A stretch of DNA of 64,000 nt, from contig OX637288.1 in assembly GCA_951799445.1 (NCBI GenBank), positions 27,073,288 to 27,137,287 of the forward strand. Reading direction: 5' to 3'. Position numbers and translations under genes: made by a program. The notes under the pieces are model-generated. The model saw only the letters and a program-made list of their open reading frames with translations, ran no database searches and was not told the origin of the DNA. Origin of the DNA: Pseudisothecium myosuroides. Its lineage: Eukaryota; Streptophyta; Bryopsida; Hypnales; Lembophyllaceae. Of this stretch, positions 23,595 to 35,970 are shown piece after piece; positions within the stretch are counted from its first letter, which is position 1; the number at the start of each line of letters is the position of its first letter.

Positions 23595-24524
23595 CCCGTA
23601 AAGGATGAAGTTGCGTTTTTTGGCAACATAGCAAATTTGGGTAGCTTACTATGAATGGATTTTTTATTTTTTTTCTTTGAAAATTTTACACAACATGTGC
23701 CCGAGGAGTAGCTTTAAGGCCCAACAATTTTCGTAACTTTTGATTACATAGTTAAAAAGTTATTGCATGATATGTGATTTTCTTTGAACTTTGGGCAGCT
23801 CAGGGAGCTCAGAAAATTTCTTTAAAAATGACCTTTAAAATAAATAAAAAATTGAAATTGGTTTTTTAGATTTATATATACTTGGGAAGCTTTGAATCAT
23901 TCAATTCCGATCAATCAATCAAAAGTTATGAGGAGTTTAAACCCTAAGGTCACCACATGGCTTCTACAACTACATTTGTAAAAAATTTGATATGTGAAAC
24001 TCATTAACAATTCATAAGCAATAAAGAGGCCCTAGATGATTTTCTTTGCTGAATCCATCGGCGCAATCCGATCAAGAAATCATTGAGTGTGCAATTTTTG
24101 GTGAATTTTTTGAGAATGGAAAAGGCATTGTGGGCTATTACTTCACATTCTCATATCTTTTTTTCTACACCTCAAAGATTTGAAAAGAATTACACTTCAA
24201 TACTATGATGATATACATATGTGGGAAAAAAATCAAAAAATTTGGAGTACTTTTGAGCATTCTGATTTCAACATTTTGATTTCAGCATTTTTAGAAAGTA
24301 CTCCCTAACCGAACATCTTTCATCAATCTTGTCAATGGTGCGGCATTTTCTCAAAAATTGTACAATTTTGTTGATTTTTTCCATAGGAAAGCTAAATAAG
24401 CCTTGTTTCATTGCAACGGTGGCGATCATCAAAATTATTCCACACAAATGAGGAATTATGCTTGTTACAAGAGCTAGTCAAGAAAACAAGGACTATGCTC
24501 AAACACCCCCGGTCCTTTAGGGGT
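23591..24524 (+). mobile_element. TTAA-family subfamily II element abutting its neighbour
   Basis: It shares the TTAA at 23591-23594 with the preceding element. The left end is CCCGTAAAGGATG and the right end GGTCCTTTAGGGG at 24511-24523, followed by TTTA instead of TTAA. The left subterminal GCGTTTTTTGGCAACATAG is the mark of subfamily II, also seen at 58400 and, inverted, at 24890 and 54310. Confidence 0.65.
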
Positions 24525-24579
24525 TTAGTTTACGGATAGGTATGGAGCCTTCGAAAACCATACCTACCTGCAAACTTAA

Positions 24580-24923
24580 ACTCCTCATAACTTTTGACTC
24601 ATTGATTGGAATTGAATGATTCAAAGCTTCCCACTTATATATAAATCTAAAGAACCAATTTCAATTTTTTATTTTTTTTTGAAAGTCATTTTTAAAGAAA
24701 TTTTTTGAGCTGCCCGAGCTGCCCAAAGTTCAAAGAAAATCACATATCATGCAATAACTTTTTAACTATGTAGTCAAAAGTTACAAAAATTGTTGGGCCT
24801 TAAAGCTACTCCTTGGGCACATGTGTAAAATTTTTAAAGAAAAAAAATAAAAACTCAATTTGTAGTGAGTTGCCCAAAATTGCTATGTTGCCAAAAAATG
24901 CAGCTTGGTCCTTTAGGGGTTAG
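24580..24923 (+). mobile_element. TTAA-family subfamily II element, right part
   Basis: It matches the right half of the element at 53410-54343, from 'ACTCCTCATAACTTTTGACTCATTGATTG' landmarks to GGTCCTTTAGGGG (24907-24919) and TTAG. It may be the continuation of 21666-22356, or a separate truncated copy, since the two pieces overlap in content. Confidence 0.55.
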
Positions 24924-25042
24924 TGAAATGTTTTCCAACCCAAATCCACGATTGCACAAAACAAATTCCATGCACCTCTCTTCAACCTTTATAAAGAGCT
25001 TTCCAATGGTGCCCAGAACGCCATCGGCCACCTCATGGTTTC

Positions 25043-25980
25043 TTAACCCCTAAACTTCCATTGTCCCCTTAGGGGACAAAATGGATTTTGGATAGGTTCC
25101 TACGGTCTCAATTTGTGTAGTGATTTTTTTAAACTATTTGGGAAGATAGGAAATCACATTAGCTTTCCGGGATTATAACATTTATTTCAATTGATTCCCA
25201 GATGCAAAAGTTATGCCATCCAAAATCCAAAATAGATATTGTTGAGCAGCACAAAAAAGATCACAAAAAGTCAAAATAAAATTTGTAAAATTTTATTTCT
25301 TAAGGAAAGTGTTTTTTTGTGCATGGAATTGATGGAAAGATTTGATTCACTCCATTTGCATTAGTAATGAGAAAGTTATGGACAATCTTGTTTTTTGGAC
25401 AATTTAAGCATCTTCTTGGAAAAATAACTTGTAGGATTCATTTTTGAGTGCAATTTTCACAATTTTCAAAAAATAAAATTGCATTTGATTTAATTAGCTT
25501 GCTAAACAACCTCATTGTTGGAATTAGTGATTAAATCCATCTTTGAGCTATTAATGGTTTAGTTTTTCCTTCAATCTTGAACCTTCTTGTACTTAATAAT
25601 TTTTTAATGAGTGAAAATCAAGTTCTTTTTTTTTTAATTGTTTTTTTAGATTCTCAACTCAATCCTTCAACATTGAAAATTAAAATTTCAAAATGTGTAG
25701 TGGAAAAAATTTAAGCTATGAAGATTCAAAGCCTTAAAAAATAAAAATCTATTCAAGGAAGGTGCAAAAAACCCAGATTTTTCCACTTCAAATGCAAATA
25801 TCTTGCAATCCGTTTGGTCAAGGTTTTTTAAATTTCTTTTACACATTCAAGATTATACTAGTCTAGTGTAAGATCGTATGGTTAGATATGCAAAACATAT
25901 CATTTCTAAAATTTTGTGCATTTTACAATAGAATTGGTAGTTTTGAGTGGTTTTTGAAGAAAAAAATGCCTTGGAAGCTT
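25043..25980 (+). mobile_element. TTAA-family element with best subterminal palindrome
   Basis: TTAA at 25043-25046 is followed by CCCCTAAACTTCC. The palindrome at 25061-25079 (TTGTCCCCT-T-AGGGGACAA) has perfect 9-bp arms. The interior matches the reference copy at 18811-19755. The right end near 25970 (ATGCCTTGGAAGCTTA) is eroded. Confidence 0.65.
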
Positions 25981-26715
25981 ACAAGCCAATGTTCAATGTA
26001 TCAAATAAAAGAAGACAAAACAAAATAAAACAAAACAAAACAAAACAATCTAATTTAAGATATAGACTATAGACTAGTGTGGCATGTGCCGTTTTGAATA
26101 TTATTTTTTTAATTTTAAATTTGTAAAAACTTTGAAAGTTGATATATATCTTTTATGCATGAAGGATTGCAAGTTAGGCCTCTATTGTTGGTATAAGAGG
26201 TTGCGTTCTTAATGCAAATAAATAGCTTTATGCACAAAGGAGTGCAAGGGTTTTGTTTTTTGTCATTTGGATATGCAATGTAAAAGGTATGGTTTTATCC
26301 AAAATCAAAGATAATTTTCTAATTCATAAAACCTTTGAACTTCAATAACTTTCACACCAGTGGTCTAAATGTCCCAAAACAAAGTCCGCACACTCCTAAC
26401 AAAACAAAATAAAACAAAAAACCTAACTTAAGGTATAGATACTAATTTTTGAGTTATTTTTCTACTTTTTACAAAGTAAACGTCTAAGGGCTTGTGTCTT
26501 GTCTTGCATGAATATGTTATGTCAATTTTTTTATATTTACACAATTCCAAAATATTGGCGCAATTCTAGCAAAGAAATCACATGATAAAGAAAGGGACAG
26601 CATTACAGAAAGAACTGGACCTCTAGAGGGCCACTCCAGAGTGACATCCTTATGAATATCGATGTCATCATTGGCCCTAGAAATTCTCAGTATCGCGAAC
26701 TTCACCCGATCTGAC

Positions 26716-26912
26716 TACATTAGAACCTGTCTTAATGCATAGAGTCGGGACTATGCATTAAGAGAGGTTTATGCAATAAGAGAGGTTCTGTCAGAACTTT
26801 GACTAACGTGGCCTTTCACTATGGGGCCTCCAACTACTGTTCACAAATATCATGACCTCTCTTAGTGCATATATGCATTAAGACAGTATGCATTAAGAGA
26901 GGTTCTACTGTA
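26716..26912. mobile_element. pogo/Emigrant-like MITE, 193 bp
   Basis: TA dinucleotides at 26716-26717 and 26911-26912 flank ends CATTAGAACCTGTCTTAATGCAT and, inverted, CAGTAGAACCTCTCTTAATG. The CAGTA(G/A)AACCTCT terminus and TA target match plant pogo-type (Tc1/mariner) MITEs such as Arabidopsis Emigrant. The AT/GC pattern inside is hairpin-like. Non-coding. Confidence 0.65.
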
Positions 26913-27241
26913 TTGCCAAAAATGTCAAGACCTTTGTCAAGGCAATAGAGTACAAGGCAACTAAGTACAATTTTTTTAATTGACAAATTAGTCCAACTAG
27001 GTTCAATTAAGCCAAATGAAGTGATTTGTTTTTTTGAAACACATGGACAAATTCCAAAATTATGAGGCTTTTGAAGCTAATTGCCAAGAGCAACTAGCTT
27101 GATAAGCCACTTAATTCATTTTGAGAATCTAGAGATGAAAAGAGAAGCTCTTTATAGGATTGGGGTAGTAGTAGGTCAAGCAATCTATGTGGGATATGTA
27201 AATTAGGATTAATTGGAACTCAACTACTCATAGTTAAGCCA

Positions 27242-27632
27242 AATGCAGGAATTGTGTTAAAAGTTAAATTTCAGACCTCATTTAGGCATAGTAGAATAAC
27301 TATTTTGAAAAAACTTTGAACTAAAAAAAGTTGGGGAATTAAGCTAAATTTTATTTACAAAAATCCGTTTGAGGTTTTGAGACTCCAACTAAAAGTTATA
27401 GACAAAATTCTGAGAGGGGTTGGATGGGACATTTTTTTGGACATTTTCAAACACCTTCTTTGAATTTTGTTCATAACTTTTAGTTGGAGTCTCAAAACCT
27501 TAAACGGATTTTTGTAAATAAAATTAAGCTTAATTCCCCAACTTATTTTAGTTCAAAGTTTTTTCAAAATAGTTATTCTACTATGCCTAAATGAGGTCTG
27601 AAATTTAACTTTTAACACAATTCCTGCATTTT
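27242..27632. repeat. long inverted repeat (hairpin), arms about 175 bp
   Basis: From ATGCAGGAATTGTGTTAAAAG at the left to CTTTTAACACAATTCCTGCAT at the right, the two arms are nearly identical when inverted. The loop is about 27418-27454. The element's ends show no obvious target duplication. A transcript through it would fold into a long double strand. Confidence 0.75.
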
Positions 27633-27748
27633 GATAATGAGCGGCCAATCTCTCAACTTCAAACTATCCCATATTCTTTGGCAATTCATGATGGACAATT
27701 GATTTCATTATAAAAGCAATCTCTTCACCCTTCATGCTCACCGAGTGC

Positions 27749-27945
27749 CAATGAAGTTAATCTTCCACATTGCCATGAAAAAAAATGTGATGGCAATGTG
27801 GAAAACAAACTTCATTGACATTTGCATTGTTTTCCAACTCTTGGTTAGAGTTCAATTAGAATTCAATTTTAAGGTGTTCAATAATCAAATTAAGGTGTGT
27901 TAGAGTACCTTAATTCTGATTATTGAACACTTAAATTCGAATTTA
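27749..27945. repeat. two further hairpins in series
   Basis: The hairpin 27749-27817 pairs CAATGAAGTT..TTCCACATTGCCAT with its inverse. The hairpin 27854-27945 pairs AATTAGAATTC..GGTGTTCAATAATCA..TTAAGGT with its inverse. Together with 27242-27632 they make three successive inverted repeats in 700 bases. Confidence 0.65.
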
Positions 27946-28546
27946 GAGCCCCTGACAGTCATCCGACGTCCCGATGGACAGTGAGTGAGAATAGGGGAAA
28001 TAAATATCCTTAAGCCAAAAAAAGGCTAACTTTGGGGTCCTCAGAGGGTTGCTCCGCAGCCCTCTAGAGGCCCGACTTTTTCTCTAATGGGGTGGAAGTT
28101 CTAGTTTAGAAGTGCAATATGATTTGAACGAAATACAATTTGCACAACAATTTAGACATTCGTCAATTCAACTAGCTAAGGAAAACATGAAAATAGAGCA
28201 TGGAGTAACACCAATTTAACAAATTTCACCTTATAAACTTCATCTTTCTACTTTTATAAGGTACAATCATCTAGGGCATATAAACATGTCTTATACTTTT
28301 ATATGTTTAATATAAATTCATTTTCATATTAATAAAATTTTATACTTTTATATGTTTAATACAAATTCATTTTCAAATTAATAAAATTTTATAGAAAAAT
28401 CGTAAATGCAGTATATTGAAAAGAAAAAAATGCCAAAATTATTGCACATATTGCTTGCAATCACAAATTTCAGTTGTATTTCTCTAAGTTGGAATTCTGA
28501 GGAAAATTATCAGTTTACTGTGGCGGTACCTTTTAGAGAGAACAAG

Positions 28547-29212
28547 TTAACCCCTAAATGCCTGGGGCACCAAATTTTGGTGTCAACAAAACTTTGAAGT
28601 TAAATAAAACCAAACCAAGTTGCTATTTTTAGTAATTTATATTTTTGGAAAAATTCTTTCTGAAGCCTAGTTTAAGCGTCAAAAATCCAATTTTGAAAAT
28701 GATTGATTATGATTTTTCTATCCAAGATTATGTGCAAGGGTACCCATTGCAATCTTGACTTTCTGTAGAGTTGAGGGCTCTTGGAAATGAGCCTCAAATA
28801 CACTAGATTTTAGAGGAAAAAACACATTAAAAACTCATTTAAAAAAATTATAGAGTAGATTTTGAGAGGCCGTAAATTGATTGGGGTTATGCATGTTAGA
28901 TCCCATATCTCATATTTTCTTGGCTAACCAATTTTTTAGATTTGGCATGAGAAAAGAGGATTGAAAGACTTCAAGTCACATTCACTATTTTAACACCCTC
29001 ATGTTTAAGCATTATAATCTTTCAATTCATAAGTGATATTGTTGTGTTTTTCTTTCCTATGCGACTTCTAACATGTCTACTTTAAAATCTATATAGTTAA
29101 AAACTTAAAATTCATAAAAAAAATGATACAACTTATCAAAAGGTTGGCTTTTTGTTCAATTTAGAATAAATTCCTAAAAGTTCAAAAAAGGCCTTGGGCA
29201 TTTAGGGGTTAA
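28547..29212 (+). mobile_element. complete TTAA-flanked element, subfamily III (658 bp)
   Basis: TTAA at 28547-28550 and 29209-29212. The ends are CCCCTAAATGCC and GGGCATTTAGGGG. The subterminal palindrome is CACCAAA-T-TTTGGTG (about 28569-28583). It shares only the CCCCTAAA start with the reference copy. Fragments of this subfamily occur at 37290-37552 (inverted) and 48835-49182. Non-coding. Confidence 0.8.
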
Positions 29213-29263
29213 AAGATTTTTGCAACATTATGTACTATGTTATAAGTGCAACAATCATTACAG

Positions 29264-30122
29264 TACAGTAAGGTCTACATTTATGAATTTTCCAGTCAGT
29301 TTTCACTAGAAAGTTCAGCAACTTTAGGAAGCTCTAGCATGCTCAAAAATGAACCAATTTTGGAACCGCAAATTGCATTGGAATTGATATGAAGTGCAAT
29401 TCAACTTCATAATAAGTGAAAAATGAATAATTTTGAATCATACAAAAATTTGGATTTCTTTTATGCTCTACCTACCATTTCATAGAGAACCTTTCAAACA
29501 TAGTCAAAGTTTTTTGCCATGGGATGAAGAATAAGCAAGAAGTCATACAAGAAATTCAAATGGTATGAAATCAAATATTTCTAAAGAAATTATGAAGGTT
29601 CATTTCTTATATGTACTATTGAATACAAGTTGTAATTTTCACAAATGTTGGCAACACTACATAGTACATAGTGTATAGAAAACATCAAACTCTTTTTATG
29701 ATTTTCAATTACATATATGTGTTTGTAATGACAATAAAGTAGACTTAAGTGTGATTCCAGCGCAATTCAAAATTCAAAATTCCATTCAATTTTGAGCATA
29801 CACGGGCCTCCCAAAGTTGACCTAATCTTAGCAGGGTGCAAAAATTCGTAAATGAAGTAGACCTTACTAATGCCACATTTAACTACTTTGGGACTATTCA
29901 ATGAATTTTGGACAAAACATTGTGGGATCTCACGATGATAACATCGTGGGATCCCACGATGTTTGCACAGATCTCTCGATATTTGTATAGATCTTTGGAT
30001 GTTTTGGATAGATCTCTTGATGTTTTGCACTATCTCTTGATGATCAATTTTTTTTCTATTGAAGACTGTTATTAATTCTGGACTTTCAAAAGTCCAAAAG
30101 TAGTTAAATGTGGCATACTGTA
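29264..30122. mobile_element. TA-flanked pogo-like element with a nested MITE
   Basis: TA at 29264-29265 precedes CAGTAAGGTCTACATTTATGAATTT. The other end, inverted, reads CAGTA..AGTAAGGTCTACTTCATTTACGAAT, with TA at 30121-30122. The right end is split by the small element at 29869-30117; a related uninterrupted end exists at 46311-46342. No transposase frame is present, as the 121-codon minus-strand frame (29767-30132) crosses the element junctions. Confidence 0.6.
29869..30117. mobile_element. small MITE with ATGCCACATTTAACTACTTT ends, nested
   Basis: The inverted ends ATGCCACATTTAACTACTTT and AAAGTAGTTAAATGTGGCAT flank a core of short GATCTCT(c/t)GATgTTTtg repeats. ACT is duplicated on both sides. 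The uninterrupted CCTTACTGT at 46311-46342 is consistent with an insertion in the pogo-like element. Confidence 0.65.
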
Positions 30123-30559
30123 CATAACTCAACCAGATTATTATGAATCCCCTCTGAACAAAATGGAAGATGTGGAAAACATATACTAACTGGATGCGGT
30201 ATCAGTCCCAAAATTAAATGCATCCCACGAAAAGGCAGGTTGTGTGAATCACTACGCTGAATAGTGAAATTTGGTTGCCTTGACAATTAGGTTGCCTTAC
30301 CCCAGAGAAGTTACTTCATGGCTAATGCTTGTCCAGATGGAGGCACATGCCAATCTCTAATCCCGAGCCATGAACCATTGCACCAACCCATGCCACACAC
30401 ATACTTCTTACATTAGTGCATCCTTGTAAAGTAACTGTACATATTGATATAGTATAGAATGTCGAGAAATTAGTGTAGGGCAACTTAATTTCACTATTTA
30501 GTGTAGCTATTGAGACAACACCAGCCTTATCTGCATGACGCGCATATTTCGGAGGGCCA

Positions 30560-30785
30560 GGGTGAACTGACCCCCTCACTTAGGCTTGAGGGAAAACCCT
30601 AAAAAAATTTATTTGCGCGGCATGATAGAATTTGAAATTTTTAAATTCATATTTGCAATCAGAGGCCCCAAATTAGCTAGGAGAGGTCTAAAATATACCC
30701 TAAAGACGACTCAAAATAGGGGGCTTTTTTTTCACATGCACCCCTGAAATGATTTGGGAAACCGAGCGAGGGGGCCAGTTCACCC
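30560..30785. mobile_element. MITE-like element with GGGTGAACTG(g/a)CCCCCTC ends
   Basis: GGGTGAACTGACCCCCTC at the left is matched, inverted, by GGGTGAACTGGCCCCCTCGCT at the right. Length is 226 bp. No clear target duplication is readable. Confidence 0.5.
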
Positions 30786-30949
30786 CGTCCCTTTGGAGAC
30801 TTACAAGTTTGAAGTCCGATTCCACCGGTGGCCCGATGCACTAAATTTCTGCATTGCCTTCATGAGCAAGCTAGCTAGCTCGCCATTGATCCATACCTCG
30901 CGAGTATCAATCTTGCAAGAATCAAACCCTAACATAACATAATCACGCT

Positions 30950-31430
30950 TGGAGTCTCGGATGGCCTTCAGCACCGGGCTAAAGAGGGGGCTCAGAGCCT
31001 GATCGCATGCTTAGACCGGACTGGAGGTGGAGCTCCGGGTACCAAGTTGTGAGGTCCGGTCTAGTTCATATCATGCTTCCGGATGTGGACCGAACCTCCA
31101 AATAAAATATCCACCTTTTTCTCAATATTTGGAAAAAAGTGGCATGTGACAACCAATGAATGAGGCAAGCCACAAAGCCACAAAGCCAAGTCTTGAAATA
31201 GGGGAGACAATTCTTGAAATAGGAAAATACTTTAGATAAATAGTAAGTCAAGTTGATGGGATAAAGAGCGGGCTTGCAAACCCTACAATCAAGGACGGTA
31301 GAGGAAGGGAGGGACCGGAGCTCCACATTGGGTTTCAAGTTGAAAATTCCCCCATGCAAACCACCAGCCCAAAGCTTGGAGTCGGGGTCGGGTCCTCTAT
31401 GCAAACAACCCCTAACCTAGTTGCCAGGCT
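30950..31430. other. GC-richer unidentified segment
   Basis: The phrase GGTCCGGTCTA / TAGACCGGACT recurs inverted at 31013-31020 and 31052-31060, and GGAGCTCC at 31030 and 31317, hinting at a decayed element. A 112-codon minus-strand frame (31066-31404) has no motif I recognise. Confidence 0.3.
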
Positions 31431-31904
31431 TGGGTGCGCGAGGCAAGCGGAGTCCGCATAATGACCGCAAGATCCGCAAAAACCTGTCGCGCCAGGCAAA
31501 CATTCCGCTCAGACCATAGGAATCACCTTGTTGAATACATAGTGATGGTGCTAGAGCCTTCCCACACTAGTGAGGGCGGTTATGTATATATTTTCCTCAA
31601 TACAAAACTCCAAAGACAGTGGTAATGCTATCTTTTGAAATTTCATTGAAAGTCAATTTTTCCTTTTAGTAACCATGAAAGGACAAGCTCATGAAAAATT
31701 AAAAACAAAACTAACATAAATTATTTTACAATGCTATTATATCTATTAGATTGTATTCTAATATTTCAACCGAGACACTTCGAGCAACGTTATTGGCATC
31801 GTTGAAAAGTTCTTTGAGAAGAGAGGTGCACGGACTTTATTTAGTGGCGTTTGGACCTACGGTGTGGAAGTGATTGATTTTCAAAGTTTTTATGAATAAA
31901 AAAC

Positions 31905-32240
31905 TTGAATTAAATTATCTTTTATTTTAAAAAAAACATAACTTTCACATTGCATGTCCAAATGCCACAAACCAAAGCCCATGCACTCCTTGCATAGAGC
32001 TTTCTATTTGTGCCCATTTTGTGGTGTTTGAACTAACGGAGTGAAAGTTATGGATTTTTTTAAATTAAAAAATTGAATTAAATTATCTTCTATTTCAAAA
32101 AAATCATAACTTCCACATTCCATGTCCAAATGCCACAAAACAAAGCCCTTGCACTCCTTTGTGCATAGAGCTTTTTATTTGTAACAAAAATACGACCTCT
32201 CACACTACAATGTGAAACTTATTGAATTTCAAAGTTATAA
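31905..32240. repeat. tandem duplication, unit about 168 bp
   Basis: Two adjacent copies share AATTAAATTATCTT.TATTT, CATAACTT.CACATT, CATGTCCAAATGCCACAAA and GCACTCCTT..GCATAGAGCTTT. Diverged traces of the same text occur near 26340 and 38020. Confidence 0.7.
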
Positions 32241-33169
32241 TGAATTAAACAATTTGAAATTTATTTTTACTTTCATTTTGATTGTGGCAACGGCATAGGA
32301 TACACTAGTACAAGCTAAAACAATGAAGTCTAATTAATTTTCATTTTTCAAGAATACTCAACAAAAAAATACACTCAAATACTAATAGTTTGAGCTACAC
32401 TCACATGCTTATTTAGTCAATTTTAGGTGTTGTTACCTTATATACTCCCATGATGCAACTATATATGAATGAAACTTTTATATTTAATTTTTTAGAGTTG
32501 AATCCACATGTCTTCTATGCATCTTCATAATTTTAGATTTTTTGTTGTTTTCTAGTTGAAAATACTATGAATGTTTGAATAATAAGTAAAAAATTCATAT
32601 CAAATTCAAAATATACTCAAAATTCTAAAATTTACTCCATTAATGTGTGTTGTTGTGTAATATTTCAACATCTAAAAAAAAAAATGTGTTCTATTTAAAA
32701 TTTTAAAAATAGAAGGTTGATTGTGGTTGTAGGTCCAAAGTTCAACTTAAAATCAAAAAAAGACTTAATGAGCTCATTTCACATTTTAAAAAATTCCTCA
32801 AATTCAATGTCATTCAGCAATTTGAACTTTGAGCCTACAAACATGGTTTCCTGATTTTTTAATTTTAAAATGACATAATAACTTTATTTCATCTATGCTA
32901 CTCTAGACTATTATTAAGCATACGGTAGAAATTTCTGAATTTTAAGTATGTGTACTTTGAAAGGCAAACGTTTTTCACTTTTTTCCTAAAAAGTTTGTAG
33001 TAATTTCAATTCTTCACAAAGAAATTTGGAATTTTTACAAGTTATTGGAGACATATGGCTTCACCTCTAAAATAAAAAATAAAAATTTCACTCATATGCA
33101 TTTGTGGCATATATAGTGGATGGTTTTGAAGTTTGGATAAATAGTCATAGGCACGTTCTTTTAGAGTTT

Positions 33170-33785
33170 ATTTCTAAAGTCCCAAGGTCTTATTTCTGTC
33201 AAGATTCACTCTAATCTGTCATTTCCATTGTACAGTGCAAAAACTTTTAAAAAAAAATTGCATATCTAACCATTGGATCTTGTACTACACCAATACATAA
33301 ATGTATTACAAAAAAAATTAAATTTTTTTTGACCGCACAGATTGTAGGATATTTGCATTTATAATGAAGAAAAAAAGTTTTTTAGCACCTTCATTGACTA
33401 CATTTTTGGCTTCGAATCATCTTACCTTAAAAATTTTACACTATCAATTTTGAATTTCTAATTTTCTATACTAAAAATTTGAGTTGACAGTCTAGGAAAA
33501 AAAACTTCCTTTGTACATAAAATTATAATCTATGAAATTTTATTTTTTTTGAATTTTTAAATTTTAATTTGTTGGGGGTTCTACCTACCACACCTAAAAA
33601 AGGATTTTATGTGCCATATCTTTTGCTCTCAAACAATGATTGAAATAAAAATTATTTTCTTACAAATCTAATATGTTTTTCTATCTCCACAAGAAGTTTC
33701 CAAAATCATGATGAATATTTAAAACCATAGGAGTCTTTCCAAAATCCATTTTGTTCCCTAAGGGAACAACGAGACTTTAGGGGTT
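33170..33785 (-). mobile_element. TTAA-family element, inverted, degenerate
   Basis: The right end is ACTTTAGGGG followed by TTGA at 33783-33786. The subterminal palindrome at 33751-33769 is TTGTTCCCT-A-AGGGAACAA with perfect 9-bp arms. The left end near 33170 is eroded. The interior shares the CTAACCATTGGATCTTGTA and ATATTTGCATTT landmarks of the family. Confidence 0.6.
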
Positions 33786-33789
33786 GACC

Positions 33790-35335
33790 CTTGAAAGAAC
33801 AAAATCTAAGGTTGACCAAATTTTTGACTTCCATTATCCTTCATTTTCCATTTTGCAACTATATACCTATGACTACAAGTATTTATTTGTCTTTGTCAAT
33901 TATAAAATCATTGTCTTTCATAGATCATAATTTTTTTAATGGTTTGGAATTACCAAAAAAAAATGAAGTATAAATGGAGAAAATTCATAATTAGTATAAA
34001 ATACACTTAGAAAGTACAAAATTTTTATAATCACAGATGTATGTTATAATGTGATAGTTCATGGTGTAAGCACTTTTTTGTGTTGTTTTGTTATTAAAAA
34101 AACAAAATATTGTGGTTGTAGGTCCAAATTTTAAATTTCAATGAAATATACATTTCCAAGAATTTTAATTTTTTTTCAAAATGGAATAAAAACTACACTA
34201 TATAAGTTTTTTTTTATTACAACGGCTCATCTTAAAAAAAAACTCTCTTAGCTAAAATTACGTTAAAAAATAAGAACTTTGGAGTTTTTAAAATAAATTA
34301 GGTTGTCTCTATTGTAATACGTTCTTAAAGCATCTTATTTACTATTGACTACTACCAAGGATTACGTAAAATCTCTCCTTATCTTATTGAAGAGCCATGA
34401 AAGTATTTAGACTTTATCCATTTACTTTTGAATTTGCACTTCATACTTGTCTATGAATCCTATAACATAAAAGAAAGAATTACAATGCCATTTAGTAGAA
34501 AAGAACACTTAATATTGCCTAAACCTTGAACATAAATCCTTTTTACAATTATAATGAAATAGAACCATGAATTTAAGAGGTTTATTAATAGAATTTTTTT
34601 TTGAAGTTTGAATTTGAAAATGATACAAAGTACAATTGAATTTTATGCTTTTTCAAAAAATGCTCAAGAATTAAAAAAATTAAAAAATATACACAATGAT
34701 ATTATGTGTTCTGAATGCTGACACATTTAGCTTCCAATTGCAATAGTTCACAAATTTTCAAGATTTCTCCAAAACTAAAATGAAATACAAGCTACACTTG
34801 TCTAACTTCATTTCATAGTTTACAAAAAGTGCAAAAAATATGTAGCTTCTAAACTAATACTGATTTCTTTTGGGATCAACTTCTTAGTCTAATATAGATT
34901 ACAAATAGGACTTTCACTTGCATAATGCATATCCAATTGTAGTGGCTTCTATACTATATTGTTTCCATTCTAAAAAAAGAGCATGGTTCTTCTCTTATAA
35001 TTCTAGCAATTCTTCTAAATTTCATATACTTGTACCAAATAAAAATTGTACTTGTCATCTATTAATTTTTTTTTCTCTTAGAATTTTCATAGCACTGTCA
35101 GAACCAGTTGAAAACCATGAAAGACTTGCTAAATTAATTTACTTTTGTATTGAATTTTAACATCAAATATAATTAAAACATTCACATTTTAATTATTTGT
35201 TCATTTCAGTTTATTTTACAACTTTTAGACAACTGGAAGTTCATTGACAACAATGACTAACACTTCATTCATTGAACTAATTAATCATATTTCGTTGTGT
35301 CCTACATCTCATATGCCAAGTTCTTTATTCTCCCT
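33790..35335. other. AT-rich DNA without recognised genes
   Basis: Frames at 33791-33973 and 34918-35160 are low-complexity and lack coding bias or motifs. I see no element ends here. Confidence 0.3.
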
Positions 35336-35339
35336 AGCA

Positions 35340-35585
35340 ACGGTGCTAGTATGAGAGCCTAAAAATGCGAGCTTGTGAGCATTGAGCCTACAATATAGGT
35401 ACCTATAATATAGATACTACACACTATAGAAGGTGTATGTATTATAAACACCTATAATATGGATATTTGAAACATATATATTCTATAATGATAGACGGTT
35501 TCTATAGTATATACACCTATAACATAGGTGTGTAGTATTCTAGGCTCATGGGCTCACACTTCTATACTCACATAATAGCAACCCT
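35340..35585. repeat. MITE-like inverted repeat with internal CACCTATAATATGG repeats
   Basis: The outer ends match inverted (GCTAGTATGAGAGCCTA.., GAGCATTGAGCCTA versus TAGGCTCATGGGCTC..CTCACATAATAGC). Inside, ACACCTATAATATGGATA-like units recur about every 50 bases. Non-coding. Confidence 0.5.
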
Positions 35586-35970
35586 CTTCTCCCTAAATGA
35601 GAATTTTTTATGCACATGAATTTGTGCAGAATACAACAAATTGGCTTAATGCATTTTTCCATAAATGGAACAAACATATTGTTCTTGATGAAATTCATAC
35701 TAATGAATTCATCAACCGCGCTTGTTTGTAGCCATTAACTGATATCTTTATTTGCTCATCATACTTTGCAGCAAAATATACTTGAATGTATCCTTCAAAC
35801 TCATGGGATAAAATTTGCTTAATATTGCCCTTTGTACATATATATGTAAAGACTTATGTGATTGAAATTCCTATTCTTGTTCACGTTGCATACATACATA
35901 TGAAAAACATAATATACATAGTCAAGTTGTGGTTGCCTTCTTAATATTTATACCTACGCTATATCCAATT

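Noticed and set aside
29767..30132. 121-codon minus-strand frame as a gene
   Set aside because: It crosses the junctions of a pogo-like element and its nested MITE; its repeated region translates GATCTCTTGATG-type repeats.
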